Part shown: positions 55,441 to 62,988 of the stretch, one piece after another
How positions within the stretch are numbered: the stretch's first letter is position 1
How the letters are laid out: every line of letters begins with the position of its first letter
Assembly: GCF_001428385.1 (NCBI RefSeq)
Contig: NZ_LMSK01000001.1
Location: 249,355 to 313,354 of the forward strand
Direction: 5' to 3'
Source: Rhodanobacter sp. Soil772
Lineage (GTDB): Bacteria; Pseudomonadota; Gammaproteobacteria; Xanthomonadales; Rhodanobacteraceae
DNA length: 64,000 nt
Notes under the pieces: generated by a model
What the model was told of the DNA's origin: nothing
Databases searched by the model: none
Seen by the model: the letters and a program-made list of their open reading frames with translations, nothing else
Made by a program: the position numbers and the translations under genes

Positions 55441-56832
55441 ATGAGGCGTTGGCTGTGGCTGGTCTGGGTGACGGTTCTTTGCACATTGCCGATGCAGGTG
55501 GCGTTTGCCGTCGAGCCAGTGGCTGCCGGCCGCACGTCGACCCATGGCATGGTGGCGCAGATCACGCTGGATGGCCCGATCGGCCCGGCCGCCGCGGAGT
55601 ACTTCGACGACGCCTCGAAGCGTGCGGTGGCCGATGGCGCGGTGGCGATCGTGCTGCGGCTGGACACGCCCGGCGGGCTGGCCGACTCGATGCGGCAGAT
55701 CATCGCCAGCATGCTGTCCTGCGAGGTGCCGGTGCTGGTGTATGTCGCTCCGGGCGGTGCACGGGCGGCGTCGGCCGGAACGTACATCCTGTATGCCGGG
55801 CAGATCGCGGCGATGGCGCCGGCCACCCACCTGGGCGCGGCGACGCCGGTGCAACTGGGGGGCGCCCGGCCGGTGTCGCTGCCCAAGGCCAGCGACCAGC
55901 CGGCAGTAGCGGGTACAGCCGCCAAGGACGAGCCAGCCGCCGGCGACGATGCCGAGTCGCACAAGGCCATGAACGATGCGATCGCCTACATCCGCTCGCT
56001 GGCGCAATTGCGCGGGCGCAACGCGCAGTGGGCCGAACAGGCGGTGCGCGGCGCGGCCACGCTGACCGCCAGCGAGGCCGCGCAGCAGCATGTGATCGAC
56101 TTCGTGGCGGCGGACGTGGCCGACCTGCTGGCGAAGGCGGACGGGCGCAAGGTGCAGATCGGCGACCGCGACATCACGCTGCAGCTCAAGGGCGCGTCCG
56201 TGCGCGAATATGCGCCCGGTGCGCGCACGCGTTTCCTGGCGATCGTCACCAACCCCACCATCGCTTATCTGTTGCTGCTGGCCGGCATCTTCGGCTTGCT
56301 GCTGGAAGCCATGCATCCCGGCGCCATGTTGCCGGGCATCGCCGGCGGCATCTGCCTGCTGGTCGGCCTGTACGCGCTGCAACTGCTGCCGGTGAACTAC
56401 GCCGGGCTGGCCTTGATGGCGCTGGGTGTCGGCTTGCTGGTGGCCGAGGCGGTCAATCCCAGCGTGGGTGCGTTCGGCGCCGGCGGACTGGTGTCGTTCG
56501 TGGTGGGCTCGGTGATGCTGATGAATACTGGGGTGCCCGGTTATGGCGTCAATCTGGGCGTGATCGCCGGCATTGCCGTGTGTGCGGCGGCGTTGCTGGC
56601 CTTGATCGTGTGGCTGGTGTTCCGTTCGCGCCGCGCCCATCCGGTCACCGGCGATGCGGCGATGCAGATGGACACTGGCGAACTGCTGGAGCCGGTGAGC
56701 GCCGGCGGCGAGGCCTGGATGATGGTGCGCGGCGAGCGCTGGCGCGTGCGTTGCGATACCGCATTGCCGGCTGGTGCGCGGGTGCGCGTGGTGTCGCGGC
56801 AGGGGTTGCTGTTGCGGGTCGAGCCGGCATGA
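55441..56832 (+). CDS. NfeD-family membrane serine protease
   Basis: A 463-residue protein. After a signal peptide ([20 protein letters not shown]) it has a ClpP/SppA-like protease domain: [18 protein letters not shown], with the likely catalytic Ser in [15 protein letters not shown] and the Lys in [16 protein letters not shown]. Next come four to five membrane helices and a C-terminal OB-fold NfeD domain ([16 protein letters not shown]). NfeD works with slipins such as the gene that follows, and cuts their C-terminal tail in archaeal cases. GGAGG precedes the ATG. Confidence 0.92.
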   Translation: MRRWLWLVWVTVLCTLPMQVAFAVEPVAAGRTSTHGMVAQITLDGPIGPAAAEYFDDASKRAVADGAVAIVLRLDTPGGLADSMRQIIASMLSCEVPVLVYVAPGGARAASAGTYILYAGQIAAMAPATHLGAATPVQLGGARPVSLPKASDQPAVAGTAAKDEPAAGDDAESHKAMNDAIAYIRSLAQLRGRNAQWAEQAVRGAATLTASEAAQQHVIDFVAADVADLLAKADGRKVQIGDRDITLQLKGASVREYAPGARTRFLAIVTNPTIAYLLLLAGIFGLLLEAMHPGAMLPGIAGGICLLVGLYALQLLPVNYAGLALMALGVGLLVAEAVNPSVGAFGAGGLVSFVVGSVMLMNTGVPGYGVNLGVIAGIAVCAAALLALIVWLVFRSRRAHPVTGDAAMQMDTGELLEPVSAGGEAWMMVRGERWRVRCDTALPAGARVRVVSRQGLLLRVEPA

Positions 56833-56869
56833 ACCGGCGCGGCAATTTCATGAAAGGCAGGAGATGATC

Positions 56870-57646
56870 ATGTTCGGATTCGTCGGTGTACTGGTAATTC
56901 TTGGCGTGCTGCTGCTGTTCTCCGCGGTGAAGATCCTGCCGGAGTACCAGCGCGGGGTGATCCTGACCCTGGGCCGTTACACCGGGACCAAGGGCCCCGG
57001 GCTGGTGCTGCTGGTGCCGTTCGTGCAGCGGATGATCCGCGTCGACTTGCGCGTGACGGTGATGGACGTGCCGCCGCAGGACGTGATCTCGCGCGACAAC
57101 GTCTCGGTGCGCGTGAATGCGGTGGTCTATTTCCGCGTGGTGGAGCCGGACAAATCCGTGCTGCAGGTGGAGAACTTCCTGCAGGCCACCAGCCAGCTGG
57201 CGCAGACGCGGCTGCGCTCGGTGCTCGGCCAGCACGAGCTGGACGAGATCCTGTCGCAACGCGATTCGATCAACCACACCTTGCAGACCATCCTCGACGA
57301 GGCCACCGACCCGTGGGGCATCAAGGTCGCCAACGTGGAGATCAAGGACGTCGACCTCAACGAAACCATGGTGCGCGCGATCGCCCGCCAGGCCGAAGCC
57401 GAGCGCGAACGCCGCGCCAAGGTGATCCACGCCGAAGGCGAGATGCAGGCCGCCGAGAAACTGCGCGACGCCGCCGCGATGCTGTCGCAGCAGCCGCAGG
57501 CCTTGCAACTGCGCTACCTGCAGACGCTGGCCGACATGTCCAACAACGGCAAGTCTTCGACCATCGTGTTTCCGCTGCCGCTGGACCTGATCCGGCCGCT
57601 GATGGAGGCGTTCCCGGCAAAGTCCGATCCGGCCTCGAACCGCTGA
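56870..57646 (+). CDS. Slipin (stomatin/prohibitin SPFH protein)
   Basis: A 258-residue protein with one N-terminal membrane hairpin ([20 protein letters not shown]) and an SPFH domain ([35 protein letters not shown]). The C-terminal coiled-coil region is rich in Ala/Glu ([18 protein letters not shown]). It lies 37 nt after the NfeD gene, the standard partner. Two ATG codons are close; I chose 56870 because GGAG sits 6 nt upstream. Membrane microdomain or protease control is likely. Confidence 0.93.
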   Translation: MFGFVGVLVILGVLLLFSAVKILPEYQRGVILTLGRYTGTKGPGLVLLVPFVQRMIRVDLRVTVMDVPPQDVISRDNVSVRVNAVVYFRVVEPDKSVLQVENFLQATSQLAQTRLRSVLGQHELDEILSQRDSINHTLQTILDEATDPWGIKVANVEIKDVDLNETMVRAIARQAEAERERRAKVIHAEGEMQAAEKLRDAAAMLSQQPQALQLRYLQTLADMSNNGKSSTIVFPLPLDLIRPLMEAFPAKSDPASNR

Positions 57647-57711
57647 ACTGGCGCAGCCGTTCCAAGCGGGTGAATAATGCCGCTCACCTCCTGCCAAGAC
57701 GAGCGATCACC

Positions 57712-58533
57712 ATGGATGCAGCACGTTCACCCGGAAGCCTGGTCTGCGTGGGCCTCGGCATGACCCTGGGCTCGCACCTCGGTCCGCTGGCGCGCAGCCA
57801 CATCGAACAGGCGGACGTGGTGTTCGCCGGGCTCTCCGACGGCATCGTCGAGCTGTGGTTGAACAAGATGCACCCGGACGTGCGCAGCCTGCAGCCGTAC
57901 TACCACGAGGGCAAGTCGCGCATGCAGACCTACCGCGAGATGGTCGAGGCCATCCTCACCGAGGTGCGCGCGGGCAAGCGGGTGTGCGGGGTGTTCTACG
58001 GCCATCCTGGCGTGTTCGCCTGGGCACCGCACAAGTCGATCGAGGTCGCTCGCAGCGAGGGCTACCCCGCGCACATGGAGCCGGGCATTTCCGCCGAGGA
58101 TTGCCTCTACGCGGACCTCGGCATCGACCCGGGCCGCTACGGCTGCCAGCACTTCGAGGCCAGCCAGCTGCTGTTCTACCAGCGCCGGATCGACCCGACC
58201 GCCTACCTGGTGTTGTGGCAGGTAGGCCTGGTGGGCGACCAGTCGCTGGCCCGCTTCTCGACGGGCCCCGCGTACAAGCAGGTGCTGGTCGACGTGCTGG
58301 CGCGCGACTACCCGCTCGACCACGAGATCACCATCTACCGCGGCGCCACCTTGCCGATCCAGCAGGCGCGCATCGAGCGGGTGAAGCTGCGCGACCTGCC
58401 GCAGGCGAAGGTCGAGATGGAGGATACGGTGGTCGTGCCTCCTGCAGGTCCGCTGCGGCCGAATGCGGAGCTCCGCGCGCGGCTGGCCGAACTGGATCGG
58501 GCCGAGGCCACAGCCCAGGTGGATATTCTGTGA
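57712..58533 (+). CDS. Split-borosin alpha-N-methyltransferase (locus 2)
   Basis: A 273-residue SAM-dependent methyltransferase of the tetrapyrrole methylase fold. The SAM loop is VGLGMTLG (13-20). The residues needed in borosin methyltransferases are Y64, R70, Y74 and Y96 (YYHEGKSRMQTYREM; FYGHPGVFAW). The signature MEPGISAEDCLYADLGIDPG is at 122-141. Later blocks (PLDHEITIYRGATLPIQQAR) match SonM of Shewanella, a known split-borosin enzyme. It should methylate backbone amides of the precursors that follow. No core peptide is fused at the C terminus. It lies 65 nt after the slipin stop and has no own promoter that I can see, so it may share that operon. Confidence 0.88.
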   Translation: MDAARSPGSLVCVGLGMTLGSHLGPLARSHIEQADVVFAGLSDGIVELWLNKMHPDVRSLQPYYHEGKSRMQTYREMVEAILTEVRAGKRVCGVFYGHPGVFAWAPHKSIEVARSEGYPAHMEPGISAEDCLYADLGIDPGRYGCQHFEASQLLFYQRRIDPTAYLVLWQVGLVGDQSLARFSTGPAYKQVLVDVLARDYPLDHEITIYRGATLPIQQARIERVKLRDLPQAKVEMEDTVVVPPAGPLRPNAELRARLAELDRAEATAQVDIL

Positions 58534-58678
58534 GCAGGTAGACAAGTTGGTGTTGGCGGCGTCCCTAGGATGGTTTGGCGCAGGCTTGCAGTTGCCGGTA
58601 ATTGGGCGGGCTTATCTCGTCCCGGTGGCTGAGCGGTCCGCGTATTTCAACCAACCGTACACTCGAGGAGAGAACGCC

Positions 58679-58945
58679 ATGTCCAATATCATCGATTTCC
58701 TGGAAACCGTCGGGCAGGACGCCAATCTGCGCTACGCTTCCAACGGGGAAATGCAGCACATGCTGGTCAATAGCCAGCTGGATCAGGATATCAAGCAAGC
58801 TGTGCTGGCCAGGGATCAGCAACGATTGACAGCGCTGGTAGGGGCACAGAATGTATGCTGCTTGCTGGTTCCTGCGCAGGTGCGGTGCTTGCTGGTTCCT
58901 GGGATCAACGACGAAGATGAACATTACGAAGAGCGGCGTGCCTGA
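58679..58945 (+). CDS. Split-borosin precursor A with duplicated core
   Basis: An 88-residue peptide. Residues 1-55 form the helical leader (MSNIIDFLETVGQDANLRYA, then the RD-x3-L-x3-G element ending at Gly55), close to SonA's binding domain. The core has two copies: C61-LLVP-A66 and C70-LLVP-G75, with AQNVC and AQVR before them. The repeat exists at DNA level as a perfect 16-nt direct repeat, TGCTTGCTGGTTCCTG (58859-58874 and 58886-58901), period 27 nt or nine codons. The tail is acidic (NDEDEHYEE). CGAGGAGAGAAC precedes the ATG. The Leu-Leu-Val run lines up with the methylated hydrophobic stretch of SonA; which residues are methylated here is not known. Confidence 0.88.
   Translation: MSNIIDFLETVGQDANLRYASNGEMQHMLVNSQLDQDIKQAVLARDQQRLTALVGAQNVCCLLVPAQVRCLLVPGINDEDEHYEERRA
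58859..58901 (+). repeat. Direct repeat within precursor A core (16 nt, period 27 nt)
   Basis: Two perfect copies of TGCTTGCTGGTTCCTG at 58859-58874 and 58886-58901 encode CLLVP twice. The period is nine codons, so the duplication keeps the frame and multiplies the core peptide. This is the only clear tandem duplication I found inside a coding gene in the window. Confidence 0.95.
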
Positions 58946-59027
58946 GGCGAGTCGGATTCGCTGACGCATGGCGAAAGAGGTCCGCATTGCCATGGACGCT
59001 GATTACGTCAGCAATCAGGGGGTTCGC

Positions 59028-59309
59028 ATGTCCAATGTCATTGAGTTTCTCGAAAAGATGGGGCAGGACGCGCAGTTGAGTTGCGCAACAAAGGGCTCAC
59101 TCGATTTTGCGCCGATGCTGGCTGGCCTTGACCCGATGCTGCAGAGGGCGATTTGTGGCGGGGACCGAGCAAAACTGGGGGCCCTGATGGGGGTTACGCC
59201 TGTCTGCGGTTTCTTGGCGCCGGGGGAAGAGCAGGAAGAGGATGATTCTGAAGAAACCCCTCCCCCTGATGATGGCGAGGAACGTTCGGTGTCAGATCTC
59301 GCGAACTAA
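59028..59309 (+). CDS. Split-borosin precursor B
   Basis: A 93-residue peptide. The leader MSNVIEFLEKMGQDAQLSCA and GGDRAKLGALMG (ending at Gly55) match SonA's binding domain in both GQDAQL and GD-x3-L-x3-G. The core region VTPVCGFLAPG aligns with the core of precursor A (V-C-x-[LF]-L-[VA]-P-[AG]). The tail is strongly acidic and Pro-rich (EEQEEDDSEETPPPDDGEE). I chose the ATG at 59028, since AGGGGG precedes it and it aligns with the other precursors; a 20-residue extension from 58968 is unlikely. The TPR-GGDEF gene begins 5 nt after the stop. Confidence 0.86.
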   Translation: MSNVIEFLEKMGQDAQLSCATKGSLDFAPMLAGLDPMLQRAICGGDRAKLGALMGVTPVCGFLAPGEEQEEDDSEETPPPDDGEERSVSDLAN

Positions 59310-59314
59310 GTTCA

Positions 59315-61090
59315 GTGTTCACGTCCGGCACGCAGCGTCGGGGAATGATCCTGGGATGGATCCTGCTTGGGTTGTCATTCGCGGGTATGGCCATTGCGGC
59401 CATACCCGCGTCTGCCAGTGATCCCATGTCATTGCTCAAGCAAGCGGACAGCATCAAGTTGTCGGATCAGGGGCAGTTCCTCGAAATACTCGATGTTTTG
59501 GGTAATGACAGCGTGCGCTTGCCACCCGATCAGCTGGACTATCTTCGTTACCTGCAGGCTTGGGGGGCAGCGTACCGAGGTGACTACAAGTTGTCGGATT
59601 CCCTTCTCAAGGGTCTTCTGAATCATTCCGCGGACTTGACCCTTCATTTCAGGGCGGGAGTACTGCTCGTCAACACGCTGGCGGAGCGATCACGGTACGA
59701 AGAGGCGTTTCAACGGCAAAGTTTGTTGCTTGCCGAGTTGCCAAAGATTACCGATCCCGACGCGCGCAAGCAGGCGCTTGTCATTGCGGCCTATTTGTAC
59801 GAAGAGGCCGGGCAATATGATCTGGCATTTACGTACGCCGATCAGCTGTTCAGAGAGACTCCGGAAATTAGTGAATACAGTTGTATTGCTGGCCACGCGG
59901 AGCTCGCGGCGTTGTACAAGAGCGATAAACTGGAGGGCATCGATCGCAAATTCCAGAAGGGCATCGATATCTGCACCAAGGTAGGCGACCTGGTTTATGC
60001 CAATGGAATCAGGTTTTATGAAGCGAGCTTGGCTCTGCAGCGAGGTCGTACTGACATTGCTCTCCAAATATTGAAGAGCAACTACGCCGATGTCCAACAT
60101 ACCAAGTATCAGATGCTGATCTCTCAGTTCGACGCGTCGTTGGCCGAGGCGTATAGGAAAACCAACCGTCCAGCACTGGCGCGGCAGTATGCACTGGCAG
60201 TAGTCGACCAAAGCAAAAGCAACAGATTTGCCGAGCCGCTGAGTATCGCCTATCAAGTCTTGTATCTGACCGAGAAGCAACAAGGGCGCATGGAGGCTGC
60301 GCTTGCTTATCACGAGCAGTACATGGATACCAACAAAGGCTATTTGAACGCGGTGAATGCCAGGGCGTTGGCATATCAGACTGTGCAACAGCAACTGCTG
60401 GCCAAGAAGCTTCAGGTTGATACCTTGGGCAAGCAGAACCAGATCCTGCAGCTCCAGCGAAATCTCGACAAAAAGGCTTCCGAAACGGGTCGCTTGTACA
60501 TACTGTTGTTGCTCACCGTACTGGCTTTCATCGGTTTTTGGGCCTACCGCGTCAAGCGTTCGCAGCTGCGTTTCATGAAACTGGCGCGGCGCGACGGCCT
60601 CACCGGCATCTTCAACCGGCAGCACTTCGTCAACGAGGCCGAGCGGCAGTTGCGTTATTGCCGCAAATCGGCGCGCGATGTTTGCCTGGTGCTGATCGAC
60701 CTGGATCACTTCAAGGCGGTCAACGACACCCATGGGCATGCGGTGGGCGACCGGGTGCTTAGGCGCGCGGTCGATGCCTGCCAGGCGCACCTGCGCTCCA
60801 CCGACGTGTTCGGCCGTCTCGGCGGGGAGGAGTTCGGCATGTTGTTGCCCGAGTGCACGCTAGGCAACGTACTGGTGCGGGTCGAGCAGATGCGCGCGGC
60901 GATCGCCGCCGTTTCGAGTGTCAAGGATGCGCCCGGCATCCCGATCTCGGCCAGCTTCGGCGTGGCCAACGCGGCCGACTCCGATTATGAGTTGCGGCAG
61001 CTGATGATCGATGCCGATCGCGCCCTGTACCAGGCCAAGCACGAGGGGCGCAACCGGGTCAGCCTTTTTGGCGTCGGCATGCGTAACTGA
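59315..61090 (+). CDS. Diguanylate cyclase with periplasmic TPR sensor region, borosin locus 2
   Basis: A 591-residue protein. The signal peptide (MILGWILLGLSFAGMAIAAI) is followed by about 350 residues of TPR-like helices and a membrane helix (YILLLLTVLAFIGFWAYRVK, 395-414). The GGDEF domain (about 424-591) has RDGLTGIFNRQHFVNEAERQ, LIDLDHFKAVNDTHGHAVGD and GGEEF at 503-507. The I-site RSTD (494-497) sits five residues before it, so product inhibition is likely. The sensor part faces the periplasm and the enzyme the cytoplasm. The start is GTG at 59315 or ATG at 59345, which has GGGG upstream. The DNA before about 60560 is clearly less GC-rich than the GGDEF part. Confidence 0.93.
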   Translation: MFTSGTQRRGMILGWILLGLSFAGMAIAAIPASASDPMSLLKQADSIKLSDQGQFLEILDVLGNDSVRLPPDQLDYLRYLQAWGAAYRGDYKLSDSLLKGLLNHSADLTLHFRAGVLLVNTLAERSRYEEAFQRQSLLLAELPKITDPDARKQALVIAAYLYEEAGQYDLAFTYADQLFRETPEISEYSCIAGHAELAALYKSDKLEGIDRKFQKGIDICTKVGDLVYANGIRFYEASLALQRGRTDIALQILKSNYADVQHTKYQMLISQFDASLAEAYRKTNRPALARQYALAVVDQSKSNRFAEPLSIAYQVLYLTEKQQGRMEAALAYHEQYMDTNKGYLNAVNARALAYQTVQQQLLAKKLQVDTLGKQNQILQLQRNLDKKASETGRLYILLLLTVLAFIGFWAYRVKRSQLRFMKLARRDGLTGIFNRQHFVNEAERQLRYCRKSARDVCLVLIDLDHFKAVNDTHGHAVGDRVLRRAVDACQAHLRSTDVFGRLGGEEFGMLLPECTLGNVLVRVEQMRAAIAAVSSVKDAPGIPISASFGVANAADSDYELRQLMIDADRALYQAKHEGRNRVSLFGVGMRN

Positions 61091-61114
61091 GTGTCGTGTG
61101 GGCGCGTGGTGACC

Positions 61115-61137
61115 TGTCGCCCTCACAACGGGCGACA
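61115..61137. other. Hairpin after borosin locus 2
   Basis: TGTCGCCC (61115-61122) and GGGCGACA (61130-61137) form a perfect 8-bp stem with a 7-nt loop (TCACAAC). No T run follows, so it is a weak terminator at best. It lies 25 nt after the stop of the diguanylate cyclase and may mark the end of the operon. Confidence 0.4.
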
Positions 61138-61274
61138 ACATTCCGGTGCCAGGACGGTGGCTGCGTTTGCACGTTTGCGGCCGCATCCGGCGATAGCGGG
61201 CGAGGCCTGTCGCATGGACAGCCGGGTAGGCGCGCGCTACAAAGGTGGTCGATTCCACTGGTGGGAGCGTTCCG

Positions 61275-62966
61275 ATGCGCGTGAGGAATTCTGTCTTGCT
61301 GGCCGCCCTTGGCCTGGCCATGTTGCCGCTGCAGGCGGCAGCGGCCGAACCGGACATGGCGCGGGCGCCGTCGATCAACGCCGCCGATTTCGCGCGCTTC
61401 GACAAGGCGCTCAGTTCCGACGCGTTCGGCGGGCGCAAACCCGGCACGATCGGCGCGCAGCGCACCACCGATTTCCTGGTGGCGGAGTTCAAGCGGATGG
61501 GTTTGCAGCCGGGCAACCACGGCTCGTGGTACCAGACCGTGCCGGCCGATTCCACCTTGCTGTTGAATACCGACGTTACCCTGGATGTCACTGCCCGTGG
61601 CAAGCCGCTGAAGCTGGCGTACCGCACCGACATGGTGGCGCAGACCCTGCAGGCGAAACCCGAGGTCGCGCTGAAGGACTCGCCGGTGGTGTTCCTCGGT
61701 TACGGCGCGGACGCGCCCGCCTGGCACTGGAACGACTACCGGGGTGTCGACGTGAAGGGCAAGACGGTGATCGTGCTGGTCAACGACCCCGGCTTCGCCA
61801 CCCGCGACCCGAAGCTGTTCAACGGCCGTGCGATGACCTGGTACGGCCGCTGGCCGTACAAGTATGCGGAGGCCGCGCTGCAGGGCGCCGCCGCCTGCTT
61901 CATCGTGCATACCAGCGACGCCGCGGCCGGCTATCCGTGGAGCGTGCTGCAGAACGGTTCGGTCGGGCCGCAGCTGAGCCTGCCGGGCAGTGTCGATCCA
62001 TCGCCGCGGTTGCCGGTGGCCGGCTGGCTGACGCGCGACGCAGCCACCCGGCTGTTCGCCGCGGCCGGCCTCGATTTCGCCGAGCTCGAACGGGCTGCAG
62101 CGAAGCCGGGCTTCGAGCCGGTGCCGTTGCATGCGACGGCTTCGATTGCCCTGCACAACAAGATCGGCCACATCGAATCGAAGAACGTGGTGGCGATGGT
62201 CGAGGGCAGCGACAAGCCCGACGAGGTGGTGGTCTACACCGCGCACTGGGATCACCTGGGCACCGACCCGACCCGCAAGGGCCACCAGGTCTATGCCGGC
62301 GCGATCGACAACGGCACCGGCCTGAGCATGTTGCTGGAGATCGCCGGTGCGTTCGCGAACCAGGCGCGGCCGCCCGAGCGCAGCGTGCTGTTCTTCATGC
62401 CGACGCTGGAGGAATCAGGCCTGCTCGGCTCGCAATACTACGCGGCGAAGCCGGTGTTTCCGCTGGACCGCACGGTGGCCGACATCGCCGTCGACGCGTT
62501 GCCGGTCATCGGCCCTGCACGCGACATGACGGTGATCGGCAAGGGCCAGTCCGAGCTGGAGGACATGCTTGCCGGCGTGTTGCGCAAGCAGGGTCGAGTG
62601 ATCTCGCCGGAGGCCACGCCGGAGAACGGCTTCTACTTCCGCTCCGATCATTTCAACTTCGCCAGGGCCGGCGTGCCGGCGATGCTGGCCAGTTCGGGTC
62701 TCGACCTGCTCGATGGCGGCAGGGGCGCCGGCCAGAAGGCGGCCGACGACTATACGGCGCACCGCTACCACACGACGAACGACGTGTTCGACCCGCACTG
62801 GAACCTGCAGGGCATCCTTGAGGATACCCAGGCGCTGTACGAACTTGGCCAGCACCTCAGCCATGCGGGAGTGTGGCCGCAGTGGTACGCCGGCAACCCG
62901 TTCAAGGCCGCGCGCGATGCCATGATGAAGCCGTCGGTGGAGCGGGCCGCGCCACCGACGAAATAA
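61275..62966 (+). CDS. Secreted M28 family metallopeptidase
   Basis: A 563-residue exported protein. The signal peptide is VLLAALGLAMLPLQAAAA. The M28 zinc site is in VVVYTAHWDHLGTDPTRKGH, then IDNGTGLSMLLEIAGAFAN and FMPTLEESGLLGSQYYA with the catalytic Glu pair. A PA-like insert (residues 110-290) holds VFLGYGADAPAWHWNDYRGV. It removes amino acids from the N terminus of peptides in the periplasm or outside. GGGAG precedes the ATG at 61275. It follows borosin locus 2 by 184 nt; a role in leader removal is only a guess. Confidence 0.92.
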   Translation: MRVRNSVLLAALGLAMLPLQAAAAEPDMARAPSINAADFARFDKALSSDAFGGRKPGTIGAQRTTDFLVAEFKRMGLQPGNHGSWYQTVPADSTLLLNTDVTLDVTARGKPLKLAYRTDMVAQTLQAKPEVALKDSPVVFLGYGADAPAWHWNDYRGVDVKGKTVIVLVNDPGFATRDPKLFNGRAMTWYGRWPYKYAEAALQGAAACFIVHTSDAAAGYPWSVLQNGSVGPQLSLPGSVDPSPRLPVAGWLTRDAATRLFAAAGLDFAELERAAAKPGFEPVPLHATASIALHNKIGHIESKNVVAMVEGSDKPDEVVVYTAHWDHLGTDPTRKGHQVYAGAIDNGTGLSMLLEIAGAFANQARPPERSVLFFMPTLEESGLLGSQYYAAKPVFPLDRTVADIAVDALPVIGPARDMTVIGKGQSELEDMLAGVLRKQGRVISPEATPENGFYFRSDHFNFARAGVPAMLASSGLDLLDGGRGAGQKAADDYTAHRYHTTNDVFDPHWNLQGILEDTQALYELGQHLSHAGVWPQWYAGNPFKAARDAMMKPSVERAAPPTK

Positions 62967-62988
62967 CCGGGTAAGTTCGTCGCCGGCT

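Noticed and set aside
58968-59309. Longer form of precursor B with a 20-residue N-terminal extension
   Set aside because: The extension has no counterpart in the other precursors. The ATG at 59028 has a good ribosome site and lines up with their starts.
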